Shown: piece after piece, positions 1-5,859 of the stretch
Layout of the letters: the number at the start of each line of letters is the position of its first letter
How positions within the stretch are numbered: the first letter of the stretch is position 1
Assembly: GCA_038329555.1 (NCBI GenBank)
Contig: JBBQNC010000183.1
Coordinates: 1-7,571 of the forward strand
DNA length: 7,571 nt
Source of the DNA: JALYUA01 sp038329555
Lineage (GTDB): Bacteria > Acidobacteriota > Thermoanaerobaculia > UBA5066 > Gp7-AA6
Direction of reading: 5' to 3'
Notes under the pieces: model-generated
Databases searched by the model: none
What the model was told of the DNA's origin: nothing
What the model saw: only the letters and a program-made list of their open reading frames with translations
Made by a program: the position numbers and the translations under genes

Positions 1-723
<723 letters not shown>

Positions 724-726
724 TTT

Positions 727-732
727 CTCTCC
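727..732 (-). promoter_or_regulatory. Shine-Dalgarno site of groEL
   Basis: On the minus strand GGAGAG lies four bases (AAAA) before the groEL ATG at 723. It supports this ATG as the start. Confidence 0.7.
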
Positions 733-759
733 GTTATCTGTCGCGCCGATGGGGCGCGC

Positions 760-774
760 CGCGGCGAAGCCGCG
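760..774. other. Small GC hairpin between groES and groEL
   Basis: CGCGGC and GCCGCG pair perfectly around a three-base GAA loop in the 62-base groES-groEL spacer. No T run follows on either strand, so it is not a canonical terminator. It could be an RNA processing or stabilising element that tunes groES against groEL, or chance in GC-rich DNA. Confidence 0.35.
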
Positions 775-785
775 CGTGTTGAAAT

Positions 786-1076
786 TTACTTTTCGATGAC
801 CGCGAGGACTTCGTCTTCGCGCAGAATCAGGTGCTCTTCGTCGTCGATCTTGATCTCGGTGCCGGCGTACTTGCCGATCAGGATCCGGTCGCCCTTCTTG
901 ACGTCCAGAGGAAGCTGCTTGCCCTCCTCGTTGATCTTGCCTTTGCCGACGGCGACCACTTCGGCCTCCATGGGCTTTTCCTTGGCCGTGTCGGGGATGA
1001 TGATCCCGCCCCGTTTCGTCTCTGTCGATTCCATTCTCTTGACCAGGATGCGGTCATACAGCGGTCGAATCTTCAT
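786..1076 (-). CDS. groES: 10 kDa co-chaperonin GroES
   Basis: GroES is the heptameric lid that caps GroEL and closes the folding chamber. The 96-residue length is the normal family size. It opens with MKIRPLYDRILVKR, the usual Cpn10 N-terminus, followed by the mobile loop (about 16-32) containing GGIIIP (23-28), whose hydrophobic residues bind the GroEL apical domain. KEKPMEAEVVAVG (33-45), VKKGDRILIGKYAGTEIKI (59-77) and the ending EDEVLAVIEK are all typical. The ATG at 1076 is chosen because GGAGGA lies four bases upstream. The frame stays open to an upstream TTG at 1088, but that would place the ribosome-binding site inside the gene and add four residues (MEES) foreign to the family. It is the first gene of groESL; the CIRCE operator lies 72 bases upstream. 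Confidence 0.98.
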   Translation of the reverse strand: MKIRPLYDRILVKRMESTETKRGGIIIPDTAKEKPMEAEVVAVGKGKINEEGKQLPLDVKKGDRILIGKYAGTEIKIDDEEHLILREDEVLAVIEK

Positions 1077-1080
1077 GCTT

Positions 1081-1086
1081 TCCTCC
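1081..1086 (-). promoter_or_regulatory. Shine-Dalgarno site deciding the groES start
   Basis: GGAGGA on the minus strand, four bases (AAGC) before the ATG at 1076. It is a near-perfect ribosome-binding site and argues against the upstream in-frame TTG at 1088. Confidence 0.85.
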
Positions 1087-1148
1087 AATAACCTTTCTGT
1101 GGACTGCCGACGGTCGGCCCTTCGAGATCGTCCGGCGGAGCCCGGATA

Positions 1149-1175
1149 TTAGCACTCCTCTCGATCGAGTGCTAG
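1149..1175 (-). promoter_or_regulatory. CIRCE operator (HrcA repressor site) of groESL
   Basis: The plus strand reads TTAGCACTC, nine bases, then GAGTGCTAG. The CIRCE consensus is TTAGCACTC-N9-GAGTGCTAA, so the left arm is exact and the right arm differs only at the last base (G for A). The element is known to bind HrcA, which represses groESL until heat or unfolded protein titrates GroEL away. Its position, 72 bases upstream of the groES ATG, fits that role. hrcA itself is not in the window. Because SDR transcription diverges from the same 234-base spacer, repression could in principle reach that gene too, but nothing in the sequence requires it. Confidence 0.96.
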
Positions 1176-1188
1176 TACGGGGTGGAAA

Positions 1189-1198
1189 TTAACGTTAA
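1189..1198. other. Perfect 10-bp palindrome TTAACGTTAA in the divergent promoter region
   Basis: TTAACGTTAA is its own reverse complement. It sits in an AT-rich island (about 1186-1226) inside otherwise very GC-rich DNA, 14 bases beyond CIRCE, between groES and the divergent SDR gene. It may be an operator half-site arrangement or simply part of promoter DNA. No matching regulator is encoded in the window. Confidence 0.3.
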
Positions 1199-1293
1199 GT
1201 CTAATCATATCAATAGTTTCGGTTTTTCGACGGACCCGCAAGCGAGGCGGTTGGAGACGCCGTTGGCTGCGGATGGGAGTCCCCTTCCTGCGG

Positions 1294-1299
1294 TATCTT
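1294..1299 (+). promoter_or_regulatory. Candidate -10 box (TATCTT) of the SDR gene
   Basis: TATCTT fits TAnnnT and ends 11 bases before the ATG at 1311. With usual spacing RNA would begin about five bases before the ATG, giving an almost leaderless message. This agrees with the absence of a Shine-Dalgarno sequence upstream. No clear -35 box is seen. Confidence 0.3.
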
Positions 1300-1310
1300 T
1301 TGCGCGACGC

Positions 1311-2291
1311 ATGAACTGGAAGAACCGCCGGGTCCTGGTCACGGGCGGGCTCGGCTTCATCGGGTCGAACCTGGCCATCCGCCTGGTCGGCAAGGGCGCG
1401 CGCGTGACGCTCTGCGACGCCCTCATCGAGGGATACGGCGGCAACCGCGCGAACGTCCGGGAGATCGCGAAGGACGTCTCGATCCACGTCGCCGACGTCC
1501 GCGACGAGGGCGCGATGGCCGATCTCGTGACGGATCAGGACGTGGTCTTCCATCTCGCCGCGCAGGTCTCGCACGTGATGTCTCTTTCGAATCCCTATCC
1601 CGACATCGATATCAACATTCGCGGAACCGCCGCGGTCCTCGAGGCCTGCCGGAAGAGGAACCCGGGCGTGACCGTGGTGCGCTCGGGGACGCGCGGCCAG
1701 TACGGCCCCGCCGTCCGCCTGCCGGTCTCCGAGGAGGCGCCCTCGGATCCGCGCGGCCTCTACGAGATCTCCCAGCTCTCGGCGGAGATGATCTGCCGCA
1801 CCTACACGCGGATCCACGGCCTTCGCACGGTGCCGCTCCGGCTGACCAACGTCTACGGTCCGCGCGCGCAGATGAAACACTCCCATTTCGGCGTGGTGAA
1901 CTGGTTCGTCCGGCTGGCGCTGTCGGGCGAGCCCATCCCGATCTTCGGAACCGGAGAGATCCTCCGCGACTTCCTGTACGTGGACGACTGCGTCGACGCG
2001 CTGATCCTGGCGGCGGAGGAGCCCGCGGCCTCGGGCGAGGTCTTGAACGTCGGCAACGACAAATCCTCGACGTTCCTCGAGGTGGCCCGCCTCCTCCAGG
2101 AGCTGGTCCCGGGGGCGGAAGTGATCTTCACGGACTTCAGCCCGGAGCGGCGCGCTCAGGAGCCCGGCGATTTCGTCTCCGACATCACGAAGATCAGAAG
2201 AGTGCTCGGCTGGAGCCCCGCCGTCGGACTGCGAGAGGGGCTCGAGCGGACGGTCGCCTTCTACCGGGAGCGGCGAGGGGACTATTTCTGA
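1311..2291 (+). CDS. NAD-dependent epimerase/dehydratase (extended SDR), sugar-nucleotide modifying
   Basis: This is a cytosolic extended short-chain dehydrogenase of the kind that oxidises, epimerises or dehydrates nucleotide sugars; the substrate is unknown. The 326 residues are normal for the family. The Rossmann motif TGGLGFIGSNLA spans 11-22, followed by Asp36 (expected NAD ribose contact), ADVRD (61-65) and HLAAQ (81-85). SGTRGQYG (125-132) supplies Thr127 at the usual Ser/Thr position. The catalytic Tyr is Tyr151 in YEISQ, but the Lys of the YxxxK motif is Gln155. LRLTNVYGP (176-184) and DFLYVDDCVDA (220-230) are typical of the C-terminal substrate domain. The ATG at 1311 places the Rossmann motif close to the N-terminus, as usual. 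The frame is open back to a GTG at 1182, but that 43-residue extension is AT-rich and unlike the family. The gene heads the plus-strand sugar cluster, with 154 bases before the aminotransferase. Confidence 0.9.
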   Translation: MNWKNRRVLVTGGLGFIGSNLAIRLVGKGARVTLCDALIEGYGGNRANVREIAKDVSIHVADVRDEGAMADLVTDQDVVFHLAAQVSHVMSLSNPYPDIDINIRGTAAVLEACRKRNPGVTVVRSGTRGQYGPAVRLPVSEEAPSDPRGLYEISQLSAEMICRTYTRIHGLRTVPLRLTNVYGPRAQMKHSHFGVVNWFVRLALSGEPIPIFGTGEILRDFLYVDDCVDALILAAEEPAASGEVLNVGNDKSSTFLEVARLLQELVPGAEVIFTDFSPERRAQEPGDFVSDITKIRRVLGWSPAVGLREGLERTVAFYRERRGDYF

Positions 2292-2384
2292 CCGTCGCCT
2301 TCGCTGCGCTCCGGCTCCCGCAGCGGATGGGCGATCGAGGCCGAAATCGTTTCTACAGGCTCCTCGTTTTCCCGCTCACCCTGA

Positions 2385-2415
2385 CCCCTCTCACCCGGCC
2401 ACGGGGCGGGAGGGG
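2385..2415. repeat. Imperfect GC-rich palindrome between SDR and aminotransferase genes
   Basis: CCCCTCTC (2385-2392) pairs with GGGAGGGG (2408-2415) through eight pairs including one G-T wobble. CCCG (2394-2397) pairs with CGGG (2402-2405) inside it, around a GCCA loop. No T run follows on the plus strand, so a classical intrinsic terminator is unlikely. The flanking CTCACCCTGACCCCTCTC resembles dispersed intergenic palindromes seen in many GC-rich genomes. It could be a REP-like repeat or an attenuating RNA hairpin within the 154-base spacer. Confidence 0.45.
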
Positions 2416-2430
2416 ACTCCCGTTCCCGGC

Positions 2431-2436
2431 TAAGCT
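2431..2436 (+). promoter_or_regulatory. Candidate -10 box (TAAGCT) of the first aminotransferase gene
   Basis: TAAGCT fits TAnnnT and lies nine bases before the ATG at 2446, giving a predicted leader of about three bases. There is no Shine-Dalgarno sequence before this ATG, only GC repeats. If real, the aminotransferase and glycosyltransferase form their own transcription unit rather than depending on read-through from the SDR gene. Confidence 0.3.
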
Positions 2437-2445
2437 AACGCGCGC

Positions 2446-3615
2446 ATGAGCTCCACTTCTTCATCCCCGGCTGCCGCGGACATCCGGCTGCGCCTCGCGG
2501 ACCCCGCCGCGGACGACCTCCCGCGCCGGGCGGCGATCGACGAGGCCGCCCGGCGCGTGATCGAGAGCGGGCGGTACATCCTCGGCGAGGAGGTCGCGCG
2601 GTTCGAGGAAGAGCTCGCGCGTTTTCTCGGCGTCGGCTTCGTCGTCGGGTGCGGGAACGGGACGGAGGCGATCGCCCTCATGCTCGCCGCGTGCGGCGCG
2701 GGACCCGCGGACGAAGTCCTCGTTCCCGCAAACGCCTGCGTCCCCGTGCTCGCCGGCGTCCGTCTCTCGGGGGCCACGGCCCGCCTCGCCGACGTCGACC
2801 GCGCGACGCTGACTCTCGACGCGGAGACCGCCTCGCGAGCGATGGGGCCGGCGACGCGATTCCTCCTGCCCGTGCACCTCTACGGCGGCGTCGCCGACGT
2901 CGAAGGCCTCGCGCGGCTCGCCTCGGAGAGGGGCGCCGTCCTTCTCGAGGACTGCGCGCAGAGCCACGGGGCGTCGTCGAGGGGGCGCCGGACGGGCGGC
3001 TTCGGCCTCGCCGCGTCCTTCTCGTTTTATCCGACCAAGAACCTCGGCGCGTATGGCGACGGAGGGGCCGTGGCCACCAGCGACCCCGCGGTCGCCGCCC
3101 GTCTCCGCGCGCTGCGCCAGTACGGGTACGGGTACGGGTACGGGTACGGATCGTCCCGCCGCGATGTCGCGGAGGTCGAGGGGCGCAACTCCCGCCTGGA
3201 CGAGCTCCAGGCGGCGATCCTCCGGGTGAAGCTTCCGGGTCTCGAAGAGGGGAACGCGCGCCGGCGGGAGATCGCGCGGCTCTACGACGCCGCCTTCCGG
3301 GGGCTCCCCGTGACGACGCTCGCGGCGCGTGCGGAGAGCGTTCCCGCCGCGCATCTTTATCCGATCCGGACCCCGCGACGCGACGCTCTCGGCGCGCGGC
3401 TCGCGGCACAGGGGATCGAGACGGGCATTCACTATCCCGTCCCGCTCCACCTCCAGCCGGCGTACGCCTTTCTCGGAGGAGGGCCCAGCGACTTTCCCGT
3501 TTCCGAGGACGCCTGCCGGACCGTCCTCTCTCTCCCCCTCCACCCGTCGCTCGGCGACGAGGAGGTGGAAACGGTGGCCCGCGCGGTGCGCGAGTTCTTC
3601 CAGGACGCCCGATGA
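2446..3615 (+). CDS. DegT/DnrJ/EryC1/StrS-family sugar aminotransferase with a YG-repeat insertion
   Basis: This PLP-dependent fold-type I aminotransferase should transfer an amino group, commonly from glutamate, to a keto-sugar nucleotide in the cytosol. It has 389 residues. Visible landmarks are GRYILGEEVARFEEELARFL (42-61), the phosphate-cup region GNGTEAIAL (70-78), PVHLYG (142-147), LLEDCAQSHGA (166-176) with the pyridine-binding Asp169 and Gln172, and SFSFYPTKNLGAYGDGG (191-207) with PLP lysine Lys198. RNSRLDELQAAILRVKL (247-263) and GIETGIHYPVPLHLQPAY (323-340) follow. The last pattern recalls 3-keto-sugar transaminases of the FdtB/QdtB/DesV type, but substrate assignment is inference. 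After the conserved QYG (225-227) come four further Tyr-Gly pairs encoded by tandem TACGGG. Removing these eight residues restores the family spacing to EVEGRNSRLDE as I remember it. The last bases overlap the glycosyltransferase start (ATGA), which suggests translational coupling. No Shine-Dalgarno sequence precedes the ATG. Confidence 0.93.
   Translation: MSSTSSSPAAADIRLRLADPAADDLPRRAAIDEAARRVIESGRYILGEEVARFEEELARFLGVGFVVGCGNGTEAIALMLAACGAGPADEVLVPANACVPVLAGVRLSGATARLADVDRATLTLDAETASRAMGPATRFLLPVHLYGGVADVEGLARLASERGAVLLEDCAQSHGASSRGRRTGGFGLAASFSFYPTKNLGAYGDGGAVATSDPAVAARLRALRQYGYGYGYGYGSSRRDVAEVEGRNSRLDELQAAILRVKLPGLEEGNARRREIARLYDAAFRGLPVTTLAARAESVPAAHLYPIRTPRRDALGARLAAQGIETGIHYPVPLHLQPAYAFLGGGPSDFPVSEDACRTVLSLPLHPSLGDEEVETVARAVREFFQDAR
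3121..3150 (+). repeat. Hexanucleotide microsatellite (TACGGG)5 inside the aminotransferase gene
   Basis: There are four exact TACGGG units and a fifth, TACGGA, all in frame, encoding five Tyr-Gly pairs. Because six is a multiple of three, unit gain or loss by strand slippage would change loop length by two residues without breaking the frame. The first unit encodes the conserved YG of the family motif; the others look like an expansion. Confidence 0.95.
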
Positions 3616-4589
3616 CGCGGCCTCTGGTCTCGGTGGTCGTTCCGGTCTACTTCAACGCCGGGACGCTCGACCGCCTCGCGCAACGGCTGCGGGCGGTCGC
3701 GGAGGCGGCGCCGGACTGGGACCTCGAGGCGATCTTCGTCGACGACGGCTCCGGCGACGGCTCGTGGGAGCGCATCGTCGAGCTCTCCCGCTCCTGGCCT
3801 GCCGCGCGAGGTCTCCGCCTGACGCGCAACTTCGGCTCGCAGATGGCCATCGTCGCGGGTCTCGGCGAGGCGCGGGGCGATGCCGCGGCCGTGATCTCGG
3901 CCGACCTCCAGGAGCCGCCCGAGCTGCTCCCCGATCTCGTCGCGGCGTGGCGCCGGGGCGCCTCGGCGGCACTCGCCGTGCGCCGCAGCCGGCCGGAGGG
4001 CTGGGCCACCCGCGCCGCGGCGGCAGCGTATTACCGGATGCTTCGCGGACTCGCCTTTCCCGAGATGCCGGCCGCGGGCTTCGACTGTTTCCTCGTCTCC
4101 CGTCCGGCGATCGACTTCCTCATCGACGCGCGGGAGGTCCATACCTCCCTTCCGGGACTTCTCCTCTGGAGCGGGTTCCCCGCCGCAGTGGTGCCCTACG
4201 ACCGCGTCGCCCGGGACGAAGGACGGTCCCGATGGACGCTCGCGAAGAAGCTCAAGTACTTCGCGGACTCGATCGTCTCGTTTTCCTACGCTCCCCTGCG
4301 GTTCATGTCGCTCGGCGGAATCGCCCTCGCGCTCCTCGCCTTCGCTTACGCGGCGTTCCTCGTGTTCTTCAAGCTCGTGCACGGCCAGCCCATCCAGGGC
4401 TGGACCACCACGATGGTGGTGATCGCCTTTCTGTCGGGCGTGCAGCTTCTTTCGCTCGGCATCCTCGGCGAGTACCTCTGGCGCACGCTCGACGCGGCGC
4501 GCGGCAGGAAGGGGTTCCTGGTGCGCGAGTCGACGGGCGCAACCGCAACGACGCCGACGGGGCGGATCCCGCCTCCGCGGGAGCGCTGA
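3612..4589 (+). CDS. Polyprenyl-phosphate glycosyltransferase, GT2 family (ArnC/GtrB/DPM1-like)
   Basis: This is predicted to transfer a sugar from a nucleotide donor to a membrane polyprenyl phosphate on the cytoplasmic face. The 325 residues match ArnC/GtrB-type enzymes. The GT-A domain comprises VSVVVPVYFN (6-15), the donor-binding FVDDGSGDGSW (42-52), LTRNFGSQMAIVAGL (70-84) and SADLQEPPELLPDL (96-109), where Asp98 stands at the metal-binding position. VARDEGRSRWTLAKKLKYF (199-217) is the family's basic motif before the membrane part. Two hydrophobic helices follow, about 232-254 and 265-287, ending in GEYLWR (286-291), which is characteristic of this subgroup. The tail (about 305-325) is Thr/Pro/Arg-rich and looks disordered. 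The start overlaps the aminotransferase stop by four bases. The carrier-linked sugar is probably the product of the neighbouring enzymes, but neither donor nor acceptor is proven. A further GT-C transferase that would use the lipid-linked sugar is not present here. Confidence 0.92.
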   Translation: MTRPLVSVVVPVYFNAGTLDRLAQRLRAVAEAAPDWDLEAIFVDDGSGDGSWERIVELSRSWPAARGLRLTRNFGSQMAIVAGLGEARGDAAAVISADLQEPPELLPDLVAAWRRGASAALAVRRSRPEGWATRAAAAAYYRMLRGLAFPEMPAAGFDCFLVSRPAIDFLIDAREVHTSLPGLLLWSGFPAAVVPYDRVARDEGRSRWTLAKKLKYFADSIVSFSYAPLRFMSLGGIALALLAFAYAAFLVFFKLVHGQPIQGWTTTMVVIAFLSGVQLLSLGILGEYLWRTLDAARGRKGFLVRESTGATATTPTGRIPPPRER

Positions 4590-4592
4590 CCC

Positions 4593-4669
4593 GTCAGTTG
4601 TCCGTTGTCGGTTGTCCGTCGTCAGTTGTCAGTGATCAGTCGTCAGTCGTCAGTCGTCAGTCGTCAGTC
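4593..4669. repeat. Tandem heptanucleotide array (11 x GTCAGTY) between convergent genes
   Basis: Eleven head-to-tail 7-base units fill this stretch. From left to right they are GTCAGTT, GTCCGTT, GTCGGTT, GTCCGTC, GTCAGTT, GTCAGTG, ATCAGTC and then four identical GTCAGTC. The left units are diverged and the right ones homogeneous, which suggests recent expansion at the right side. The array begins four bases after the glycosyltransferase stop and ends 36 bases before the stop of the convergent aminotransferase. Units are too short and spacerless for CRISPR. Simple repeats of this GTCAGT type occur between genes in many bacterial genomes; function is unknown. Confidence 0.93.
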
Positions 4670-4674
4670 GAGTA

Positions 4675-4689
4675 GGACGGGGAGCGTCC
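4675..4689. other. Short hairpin downstream of the second aminotransferase gene
   Basis: GGACG (4675-4679) pairs with CGTCC (4685-4689) around GGGAG. It lies 17-31 bases past the stop of the minus-strand aminotransferase and could help end that transcript. The stem is only five pairs and no U run follows, so support is weak. Confidence 0.25.
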
Positions 4690-4705
4690 CTGGGGGCTCT
4701 GGCCG

Positions 4706-5830
4706 TTATGCCAGCGCTTGAAGCACGCTCTCTCCGACGCGATCGACCTCCGCGTCGGTGAGCTCCGGAAAGACGGGCAGGGCCAGCACTTCCTTCGCGG
4801 CGCGTTCGGACTCGGGAAAGTCGCCCTCGCGAAACCCGAGGCCGGCGAAGCACTTCTGGAGATGCAGGGGAAGCGGGTAGAAGACCGCGCTCGCGATGCC
4901 CCGCGCGGCCAGGCGCGCCTTGACCCCGTCCCGATCGGGCACCCGGACGACGTACTGATGGAAGACGTGGGTCTTCCCGGGCGCCTCCCCGGGCAGCACG
5001 ATCGCGCCGCGCCGTGACGCGTCGCCCAGGATCGCGCCGTACCGCGCCGCGATGGCGCGGCGGCGCGCGGTCCAGACGGGGAGACGCGGGAGCTTGGCGT
5101 TCAAGACGGCCGCCTGGATCGCGTCCATCCGGAAGTTCCCGCCGACGCGATCATGGTGATACGTAACGGACGCTCCGTGGAGCCGCAGGCTGCGGACGAG
5201 CGCGGCCAGATCGGAATCGTTGGTCGTCACGGCGCCGGCGTCGCCCGCGGCGCCGAGGTTCTTCGTCGGATAGAAGGAAAACGCCGCGAGCGACCCGAGA
5301 CTGCCGGCGCGGCCCTCGCCGTCCTTCGCGCCGATCGCCTGGCAGGCGTCCTCGAGGACAGGGACGCGCCTCCGGGTCGAGATCTCCAGGATCGGCCGCA
5401 TCTCCGCGCACTGGCCGTACAGGTACACCGGCTGGATCGCGCGCGTGCGCGGCGTGATCGCGTCCTCCAGCCTCTGCGGGTCCATGTTGAAGGTGGCGGG
5501 ATCGATGTCGACGAACACCGGGCGCGCGTTCAGGCGCGCGACGACTCCGGCGGACGCGAAGAACGTGAAGGGCGACGTGATCACCTCGTCGCCGGGGGCG
5601 ACACCGAGGGCCATCAGGGCGACGAGAAGGGCGTCGGTCCCGGACGTCACGCCGATCGCGTGATCGACGCCGATCTCCCGCGCAAACGCCTTCTCGAACT
5701 CGTCGTTCGCGGGCCCCATCACGAACCGGCCGGCCTCGAACACCTCGGCGACCCGACGGGCGATCTCCCCCTTCAGACGCGCGTCGTAGCGGGTCAGATC
5801 GAGGATCGGGACGGGGGGCGTCTCAGCCAT
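4706..5830 (-). CDS. DegT/DnrJ/EryC1/StrS-family aminotransferase (WbpE-like)
   Basis: This is a second PLP-dependent sugar aminotransferase (374 residues), probably acting on a keto-sugar nucleotide. It reads cleanly as the family: PILDLTRYDARLKGEI (8-23), GRFVMGPANDEFEKAFA (34-50), VTSGTDALLVALMALGVAPG (61-80), GDEVITSPFTFFASA (80-94), VFVDIDPATFNMDP (105-118), PVYLYGQCAEM (134-144), VLEDACQAIGA (158-168; Asp161, Gln164) and FSFYPTKNLGAAGDAGAV (184-201) with PLP lysine Lys190. YHHDRVGGNFRMDAIQAA (224-241) and YPLPLHLQKCF (318-328) resemble WbpE-type UDP-3-keto-sugar transaminases more than the plus-strand paralogue does, though the exact substrate is inference. It is not a recent duplicate, since residues outside the motifs differ widely. 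Two starts are possible: ATG at 5830, 29 bases after rsmB, or ATG at 5863, overlapping the rsmB stop (ATGA) and adding 11 residues. I prefer 5830, because the family core begins just after it and the extra residues look unlike the family. Confidence 0.93.
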   Translation of the reverse strand: MAETPPVPILDLTRYDARLKGEIARRVAEVFEAGRFVMGPANDEFEKAFAREIGVDHAIGVTSGTDALLVALMALGVAPGDEVITSPFTFFASAGVVARLNARPVFVDIDPATFNMDPQRLEDAITPRTRAIQPVYLYGQCAEMRPILEISTRRRVPVLEDACQAIGAKDGEGRAGSLGSLAAFSFYPTKNLGAAGDAGAVTTNDSDLAALVRSLRLHGASVTYHHDRVGGNFRMDAIQAAVLNAKLPRLPVWTARRRAIAARYGAILGDASRRGAIVLPGEAPGKTHVFHQYVVRVPDRDGVKARLAARGIASAVFYPLPLHLQKCFAGLGFREGDFPESERAAKEVLALPVFPELTDAEVDRVGESVLQALA

Positions 5831-5838
5831 GGCGGCGC

Positions 5839-5844
5839 ATTGTA
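5839..5844 (-). promoter_or_regulatory. Candidate -10 box (TACAAT) just upstream of the second aminotransferase
   Basis: On the minus strand TACAAT, five of six matches to TATAAT, lies eight bases before the ATG at 5830. RNA would begin about two bases before the ATG. This would give the gene its own nearly leaderless transcript in addition to read-through from fmt-rsmB. No Shine-Dalgarno sequence precedes this ATG, and no good -35 box is seen. Confidence 0.3.
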
Positions 5845-5859
5845 CGGAAGATCGCCCGG

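Larger units (their letters stand above)
1146..1209 (-). promoter_or_regulatory. Candidate groESL promoter elements around CIRCE
   Basis: Two -10-like hexamers can be seen on the minus strand. TATGAT (1209 down to 1204) would start RNA near 1197 and place CIRCE in the transcribed leader. TGCTAATAT, an extended -10 pattern with TAATAT at 1151-1146, overlaps the groES-proximal CIRCE arm and would start RNA about 60 bases before groES. Neither has a convincing TTGACA-like -35 box. Either geometry would let HrcA block transcription. The choice is unresolved. Confidence 0.35.

Noticed and set aside
1182..1310. 43-residue N-terminal extension of the SDR from a GTG at 1182
   Set aside because: It covers the AT-rich promoter region next to CIRCE, is unlike the family, and would move the Rossmann motif far from the N-terminus.
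1149..1886. Open frame of 245 codons on the minus strand opposite the SDR gene, running into CIRCE
   Set aside because: It has no domain motifs, consists of antisense-like composition, and would be read through the operator.
2461..3543. Long open frame of 360 codons on the minus strand opposite the first aminotransferase gene
   Set aside because: It is Arg/Glu/Gly/Pro-rich with no recognisable motif, and results from the high GC of the real gene on the plus strand.
2649..3611. Upstream extension of the glycosyltransferase frame within the aminotransferase gene
   Set aside because: The extension is Arg/Pro-rich shadow sequence. The true start at 3612 places VSVVVPVY at residue 6 and gives an ATGA overlap.
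3432..4382. Open frame of 316 codons on the minus strand opposite the aminotransferase end and the glycosyltransferase
   Set aside because: Its composition is an antisense shadow, and the plus-strand glycosyltransferase shows complete family motifs.
4567..4582. TCCCGC/GCGGGA stem near the glycosyltransferase stop as an intrinsic terminator
   Set aside because: It lies within the last codons, has only six pairs, and no T run follows.
4593..4669. CRISPR array
   Set aside because: Units are seven bases with no unique spacers, so this is a simple tandem repeat.
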